Below, piece by piece: positions 59,561 to 64,000 of a DNA stretch of 64,000 bases. The stretch's first letter is position 1. Each line of letters opens with the position of its first letter. Made by a program: the position numbers and the translations under genes. The DNA is from Durusdinium trenchii (lineage: Eukaryota; Sar; Dinophyceae; Suessiales; Symbiodiniaceae). The stretch lies in NCBI GenBank assembly GCA_963970005.1, contig CAXAMN010008557.1:331529-395528 (forward strand), written 5' to 3'. Under the pieces are notes generated by a model. It had not been told where the DNA came from, did not search any database, and was given only the letters and a program-made list of their open reading frames with translations.

Positions 59561-59766
59561 GGATGTCAGCATCGTTTGCAAGCCGTTTTGTGCAGAGGCA
59601 AGATGATGGGTAATTAGATTTGACGCGGTGTGTTCCTAGGTTTCATCAAGAGACGTTGGATGATTTGAAGGCTGAGTGGACACCTCAGTGGGGATCCGAC
59701 TTGCCAGCGGACTGGCTCGTCTTTTGGGAAGGCGATCAGTTGACAACATTTGACAACACCCGTTGA
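59561..59766 (+). CDS. Candidate gene end with a 30-nt intron
   Basis: After CCGTTTTCAACCTGCAG, exon 59561-59609 carries an ATG at 59563 and reads SASFASRFVQRQDDG. A putative 30-nt intron (59610-59639, GTAATT to TTCCTAG) joins in phase to the terminal exon 59640-59766. That exon reads FHQETLDDLKAEWTPQWGSD, then LPADWLVFWEGDQLTTFDNT, to a TGA. The Trp-rich acidic segment looks like a genuine folded domain, but I do not recognise it. The ATG may be the true start or internal. Confidence 0.5.
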
Positions 59767-60362
59767 AAGCATGAATAGCCGGTAGAGGTGCAGGCTTTTA
59801 ACATGTGATTTCTTGCTTCTGTAACATGACGGTTTTGGAAGAGCCTTAAATGCTCCTCGACAGTGCCGTTTCCCGTGCAGTGCTGCATTGTCGAGTCTCA
59901 TTTTTGTGGGAATCAAGAGTCACAAGAGTGTGAAATCCATTGGCAACTCCGAAAGTGTGCAACACATGATGATGCGCCTAGATCATTGATGTTCCTTGTT
60001 CTAGGATTGTGATCATTAGGCAGTGATCCTAGATTGTGATCCTAGATTACGATGATCCTTGTTCTAGGATCACTGCCGAATGATCTGTTCGATGCCTGAG
60101 GCGCGATGGGTGGAAGAAGGAGGCGCAACTTCTCCGCTTGCAGGCCTGATTGACTGACATGGTCAAAGTTGCAAGTCATCAAACTGTATGAAACTAACAT
60201 CAACACTCCAAAATGATCCCCAACAGGAAGAGCATTTGTTTATGGCTTTCTTGACAGTGCTGTTCACCACCCCAAGTTTCAACAATTATCATTTCACATA
60301 TTATCATTCCAAAGGTTAACCTGTGCCAATATGGCCCCATGTGCATGACGCGGCGTGCTGAG
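59767..60362. other. Intergenic stretch with a hairpin
   Basis: Apart from the inverted repeat at 60012-60084 nothing is supported. Confidence 0.4.
60012..60084. repeat. 21-bp inverted repeat
   Basis: ATCATTAGGCAGTGATCCTAG (60012-60032) pairs with 60064-60084 with one mismatch, around a 31-nt loop that itself contains more GATCCTAGATT words. It could form a stable cruciform or be a remnant of a small transposon. Confidence 0.75.
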
Positions 60363-60601
60363 TGGCTGTTGTTGGCCAAGACGCAAAGCTTGTTAAACCG
60401 GCGCAGGCAAATGATCTTCAACGCGCTCTAAAGGAGATGTCCCACCTCATCCCATGTCCTGTCGAGCGCAAAGGAAGAACTATAGGAACACAGCTGGATG
60501 CTAACAACTGGAACATGTTGGAGAGGAAGGGATGTTGTGATGCACATTGCTGTCGTCCACTTGTGGATCAGTTCTTACAATGTTTTACATGCGTTTTCAA
60601 A
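60363..60601 (+). CDS. Candidate internal exon, unknown protein
   Basis: GGCGTGCTGAG precedes 60363, and a good donor GTAGGT follows 60601. The frame reads VVGQDAKLVKPAQANDLQRA, then LKEMSHLIPCPVERKGRTI and NMLERKGCCDAHCCRP. The later part is Cys-rich (CCDAHCC, CFTC). No family is recognised and neighbouring exons were not found. Confidence 0.4.
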
Positions 60602-61194
60602 AGTAGGTGTTTTGGTGCAGATGTGAGGTGAGGTTGGTCCGTTTGCCACTGGTTCCAACCGGACAGAAGGTGCCGAGTGTTCATCTCATGCCCCGCGGAT
60701 TTTTTGTTGGTCCATAGGCCATCGCGTAGGACATGGGGCTGGAGGATGATATGGGTCCCAAACCTCTGCACAGTTCACAATGTTCACAGAAGATCCCATG
60801 CCCTGAGGTGAAAAACCTGTTTTGTCACCCGAAACCAGCAAACAAGGGATGCCGCATTGCTGCTCAGATTCCGCCGCCCGACCAATTTGGCTCCCACCAT
60901 ACGCATCATGCAGTGTTGAACGTGGCGGTTTCTTCCCAAAGCTTGAAGTTCCAAGCAGCAAAGTCGTTTTCCAAACCAGCCTGGGAGCGGTGGACGACTT
61001 TTTGGTGGGAGGGTACCTTGTCGGATTTGGTTTAAGATGTTTAAGGTCGTTAACAGATGCTGCTGGCAGAGATTGGCAAGTAAATTGAGCTAATCTCAGT
61101 CTCTGGGAAACCTTCTTGGCACTGGCACCATTATGTCCTGACCTTTAGAGCCGTCTTCGTAGCAAACACAGGACTCGCAGTGGAAAGCAGTTTC
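60602..61194. other. Ambiguous stretch
   Basis: 60686-60961 is open on the minus strand, and 60733-61035 is open on the plus strand, with similar composition. I cannot choose, and there is no recognised motif. Confidence 0.3.
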
Positions 61195-61285
61195 TAATAG
61201 CTTCTTGTTACTAGTAGTAAGGCTCTTGTTACTAGTAGCGATGCACTTGTTCCTAGCAGCTTATTGTTTCTATTCTAGTCAAGCA
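61195..61285. repeat. CTAGTAG-type dispersed repeat cluster
   Basis: TAGCTTCTTGTTACTAGTAG, TAAGGCTCTTGTTACTAGTAG and CGATGCACTTGTTCCTAG follow one another. Confidence 0.85.
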
Positions 61286-61496
61286 GAACATCTTATTAGA
61301 CTTACCGTTTGGTAGTTTCACCTCTGGTTCTCTCTTTGAGCGATGCCAAAGATATGTGAGCATGGAGGCCGGGCCTTTTGTGGGGCGACATGGTTCTTCA
61401 GGCCTTGACTTGGTCTTTTCAGGTAAAACGGTAGTGACGCCTGACGACGGTCTAAGTAAAAGGGTTTCAAAGGGGGGCCTTTCAGTGTTGGACTTT

Positions 61497-61635
61497 GCTC
61501 CTTTGGGATCCTTTGGGGATCCTTTGGGGATCCTTTGGGGATCCTTTGGGGATCCTTTGGGGATCCTTTGGGGATCCNNNNNNNNNNTCCTTTGGGGATC
61601 CTTTGGGGATCCTTTGGGGATCCTTTGGGGATCCA
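61497..61635. repeat. 11-bp tandem repeat with assembly gap
   Basis: CCTTTGGGGAT is repeated about eleven times around ten Ns at 61578-61587. The array is nearly perfect, so the gap probably hides further units. Confidence 0.92.
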
Positions 61636-62189
61636 GGGTTTTGCGTGGTGCTGCCTTTGCTTGCTAGGGTCTTCCACTAGGATCGTGTTCAGCGGAAAAG
61701 ATACCAAATGAACATGGAAACGTCCGGATGAGCCACCCCACATTATCCGGACACCGTCACCGTCTGGCACTCCGGGATCGTCACCGTCACCTTCTTGTTT
61801 CCAGCCTTTGGCTCTGACTTCCACTGGCGAATTTCATTGGATCACAAGCTAGGTACTGCAGAGTTGTTGGCAAACCACAATTCCAATCACTTGAGTCGGG
61901 TGAGTGTCATGCATTCGAGAGTAGGAAGGCTGACTGCTGTTGTGGGCCGGCATGACAATCGGCCAAACATCATTCAATGCAGTGTATGTCCCTGCCTCGC
62001 AGTTGTGCCCTCTGTGATATCATTGAAACAAGTGATCCGTTTTTACCAACCTGTTCAACGAAGGGTTTTTGCACGTCACGCGACATGGAACGGAATTGCC
62101 TTATGGTACTGTATATACATTTTGCCAAGGTGTACGCAACGATACATAACGATAATATTGTCACAGAAAGACATTTGTTATATATTTAG
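61636..62189. other. 5' flank of the methyltransferase gene
   Basis: No gene is seen. The stretch ends TATATATTTAG directly before the ATG at 62190, so the AG could be a spliced-leader acceptor. Confidence 0.4.
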
Positions 62190-63257
62190 ATGCTGCTGAA
62201 AGCATGGCGCTTCATCTTAGTGGCGGCAGCAGCAGCGTCCATGAAGGAAGGCTGTTTCCGTTCTGGCCGCTTGGTCTTCTGCCGCGAAAATCATTTCACT
62301 TCGCTAAGCAACAGCTCCGAGAAGAAATCCACACTGAGAGTCGAAATCACAGTGAAAGACAGCGCATTGGCTGCGAAGCTTTTGAGTGGTGATTGGGCAC
62401 AAGGCGTTTTAGGTGAAGTGGCCAAGGAGAGGCTTAGTTTGCGAGGGGTGGCTTCCTCGAAGAGTTTCACGCAGACTCGACGAAGCTTAGAGGTCTTCTT
62501 GCCACACCTAGGGCACTGGGCCAAGTGGAACATTTCAGAGTGCAGTGTGAAGGATTGTGGGGATGGCGGTGTGACCTGGAGCTTGGCAATCTTGATGGCC
62601 AAGATGCTGGCTGCTGTGCCTGAGTATCCTCGTCAGCGTGGCTTGGAGCTGGGTGCTGGCACAGGCTTGGCATCGGCCACCTTACGTGGCCGTGGTCACG
62701 AGGTGGTGCTCAGCGACGGTAGAGACCAAGTCATTGAAAACCTTCAGAAGAACTGGCCAAGGGCTGACATCCGTCGATTTCGCTGGCACGTGGAGGAGGA
62801 TCGCCAAGCACTGACCCATTGGGGGCCCTTTGATTTTCTGCTGGGCGCGAATTTGCTGATGGATTCCCGTCATTGTGATGCTCTTCATGCGGCCTTACCG
62901 TCGCTGCTGCTCCTCAGTCCTGAGCTTTGGCTCCTGGAGCGGAATCAGTCAGTGCATGGATGTGAATGGCTGCGCTCCGACCGCTGGAATACCGAGCTGC
63001 GGCCCGTGGACGTCAGCCCAACTGCGGAGGTGGATGGCGAGCGAAATCCGCCGTGGCTGGTGTCTGAGGCGTCGGAAGCGGTTCAGATTCGCGTGAGCCG
63101 ACCAAAATGCGATCGAGGCCAGTGGGAACGTGGAAAAACACTAAAAACATCTAAAAACCAATCCATTCACATCCAGTCAGATGATTTGCGACACACTTCT
63201 CAGAATGACTTCTTGCATCCTTGGCAGTTAAGTCTGGGTCAAACCCTCCCTGGTTGA
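62190..63257 (+). CDS. METTL21-like (Methyltransf_16) S-adenosylmethionine methyltransferase
   Basis: An intronless 355-codon frame. Residues 1-17 are hydrophobic (FILVAAAAAS) and resemble a signal peptide or anchor. The Rossmann core has motif I LELGAGTGL (152-160), an acidic strand end VVLSDGRDQVIENL (D176) and a DFLLGANLLMD segment (215-225) in the place of the D-x-x-x-x-D-x-x-Y region of the METTL21 family. Upstream, GGVTWSLAILMAKML (127-140) matches the family's G-x-x-x-W-x-x-A helix. Such enzymes methylate lysines of chaperones, elongation factors and other proteins; the substrate here is unknown. The segment after about residue 305 has no family counterpart and may be an extension. The secretory N terminus is unusual for this family, which is mostly cytosolic. 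Confidence 0.8.
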   Translation: MLLKAWRFILVAAAAASMKEGCFRSGRLVFCRENHFTSLSNSSEKKSTLRVEITVKDSALAAKLLSGDWAQGVLGEVAKERLSLRGVASSKSFTQTRRSLEVFLPHLGHWAKWNISECSVKDCGDGGVTWSLAILMAKMLAAVPEYPRQRGLELGAGTGLASATLRGRGHEVVLSDGRDQVIENLQKNWPRADIRRFRWHVEEDRQALTHWGPFDFLLGANLLMDSRHCDALHAALPSLLLLSPELWLLERNQSVHGCEWLRSDRWNTELRPVDVSPTAEVDGERNPPWLVSEASEAVQIRVSRPKCDRGQWERGKTLKTSKNQSIHIQSDDLRHTSQNDFLHPWQLSLGQTLPG

Positions 63258-63731
63258 CCCCGCAAAAATGAACCAATGGACGAACACCGCGGGATGTCAC
63301 CCTACCATGACTTGAGGGGTTGGGTTTTGAGTTTTGACTCTAAAATAAGGAAGATCCCATGGAAGATCCAATACCCGCACGGTTGGTCTATTTGGGCTTT
63401 GCAAGGTATGACACCGCCTCACACTTCATGCGCCTCCCGTGCGCCCGTCAAGGCCGTGGCCTCATTTTCCCCTTGACCGATGCCGAAGCCTCGTGGGAAG
63501 GACGGGTACAACGGGGGTGTCGAACGGGGGGCCTTGGATGACATGGGATGACCATCCTTCACGGAGCTTTGAACATTGTACTCGTACATGTGACATCTAT
63601 GTCACATCAAAAAGGGTGCAAAACCTTGGAGATCCAACAGCTTGATACAGCTTGATACAATTTCTGCATTGCTCATTGATAAGCACCAAGGCGCAAAAGA
63701 AGCATTTACATTAATATGATGTTCCTTGCAG
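63258..63731. other. Intergenic or intronic stretch before the exchanger exon
   Basis: Nothing recognisable. It may hold the first intron of the exchanger gene, as ATGTTCCTTGCAG ends at 63731. Confidence 0.35.
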
Positions 63732-63811
63732 AACTTGCGAGCAAAGCAGGATGGGTCAGAGCAACTGTATACCTGCTGGCGATGCTCTACCTCTTCCTTG
63801 GTGTCAACATC
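63732..63811 (+). CDS. Sodium/calcium exchanger (NCX) exon, partial gene
   Basis: This exon follows an acceptor (ATGTTCCTTGCAG) and encodes WVRATVYLLAMLYLFLGVNI. It matches the first conserved membrane helix of animal-type Na+/Ca2+ exchangers, where RATVY, an AM-x-Y-x-FLGV core and a following I are diagnostic. These antiporters remove Ca2+ from the cytosol in exchange for Na+. The exon ends at GTGCGC (63812), or two bases later at a GC donor. The window ends TTTCCAG|G, a perfect acceptor, and a next codon beginning with G fits either the Val or the Ala expected there. Read-through to the stop at 63916 would be intronic. Confidence 0.7.
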
Positions 63812-63999
63812 GTGCGCCCGGCATGGTCATTTGTGGCAGCTCCCCTTGTCATGCAGTTCTGTGTCAAGTCAGTCAGCTTTGTCACGTACACATACGGTTC
63901 TGTTGTCAAGTGCTAGGAGGAATGTGGCTGGCTCCTACTGCCAGTTACTGTCAACTAAGAAAATGGTCAAATCGGACCATTCAGACTTCGTATTTCCAG
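63812..63999 (+). other. Probable intron of the exchanger gene
   Basis: Starts GTGCGC and ends CGTATTTCCAG at 63999, one base before the window edge; 188 nt. Confidence 0.45.
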
Positions 64000-64000
64000 G

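Noticed and set aside
62118-62129. CATTTTGCCAAG resembling the end of the dinoflagellate spliced leader, 60 nt before the methyltransferase ATG
   Set aside because: The match is gapped and short; not enough to call a relict spliced leader or a retrogene.

Overview
The window looks like nuclear DNA of a dinoflagellate, most plausibly a Symbiodiniaceae-like species. The main evidence is an intact Ty1/copia retrotransposon of the dinoflagellate type, with a methyltransferase-like domain between protease and integrase. Candidate genes are split into short exons with GT and some GC donors, sparse genes sit among many short dispersed repeats, and nothing resembles an operon or a bacterial ribosome binding site. 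There is no rRNA gene, canonical tRNA gene or CRISPR array.

Layout. 0-24 kb holds short candidate exons, mostly on the plus strand (for example 3494-3643, 7919-9163, 17507-17839, 19806-20200, 22223-22501, 23660-24052), plus dispersed repeats, a 42-bp satellite at 12.9-13.2 kb and a small tRNA-like insertion at 18.3 kb. 24182-32799 is a complete LTR retrotransposon with identical 87-bp LTRs, a 5-bp target duplication, a 2582-codon Gag-Pol frame and a second small frame. 33-47 kb holds further candidate plus-strand genes (34.7-36.0 with a P-loop, 38.6-39.7, 44.6-44.8), one minus-strand ORF (45741-46112) and more satellites. 47.7-49.7 kb carries the 3' exons of an unknown gene followed after 5 bp by a secreted choloylglycine-hydrolase-family enzyme. 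51-60 kb has candidate exons of coiled-coil and unknown proteins and a strongly A/T-asymmetric tract. 62.2-63.3 kb encodes a METTL21-like methyltransferase, and the window ends inside a sodium/calcium exchanger gene.

Confidence. Only the retrotransposon, the choloylglycine-hydrolase-like gene, the methyltransferase and the exchanger exon are recognised by sequence motifs. The other exons were picked by eye from reading-frame composition, polypyrimidine-AG acceptors and GT/GC donors; they need RNA evidence and some will be wrong. Three 10-N assembly gaps all lie inside tandem repeats, so repeat copy numbers there are unreliable.
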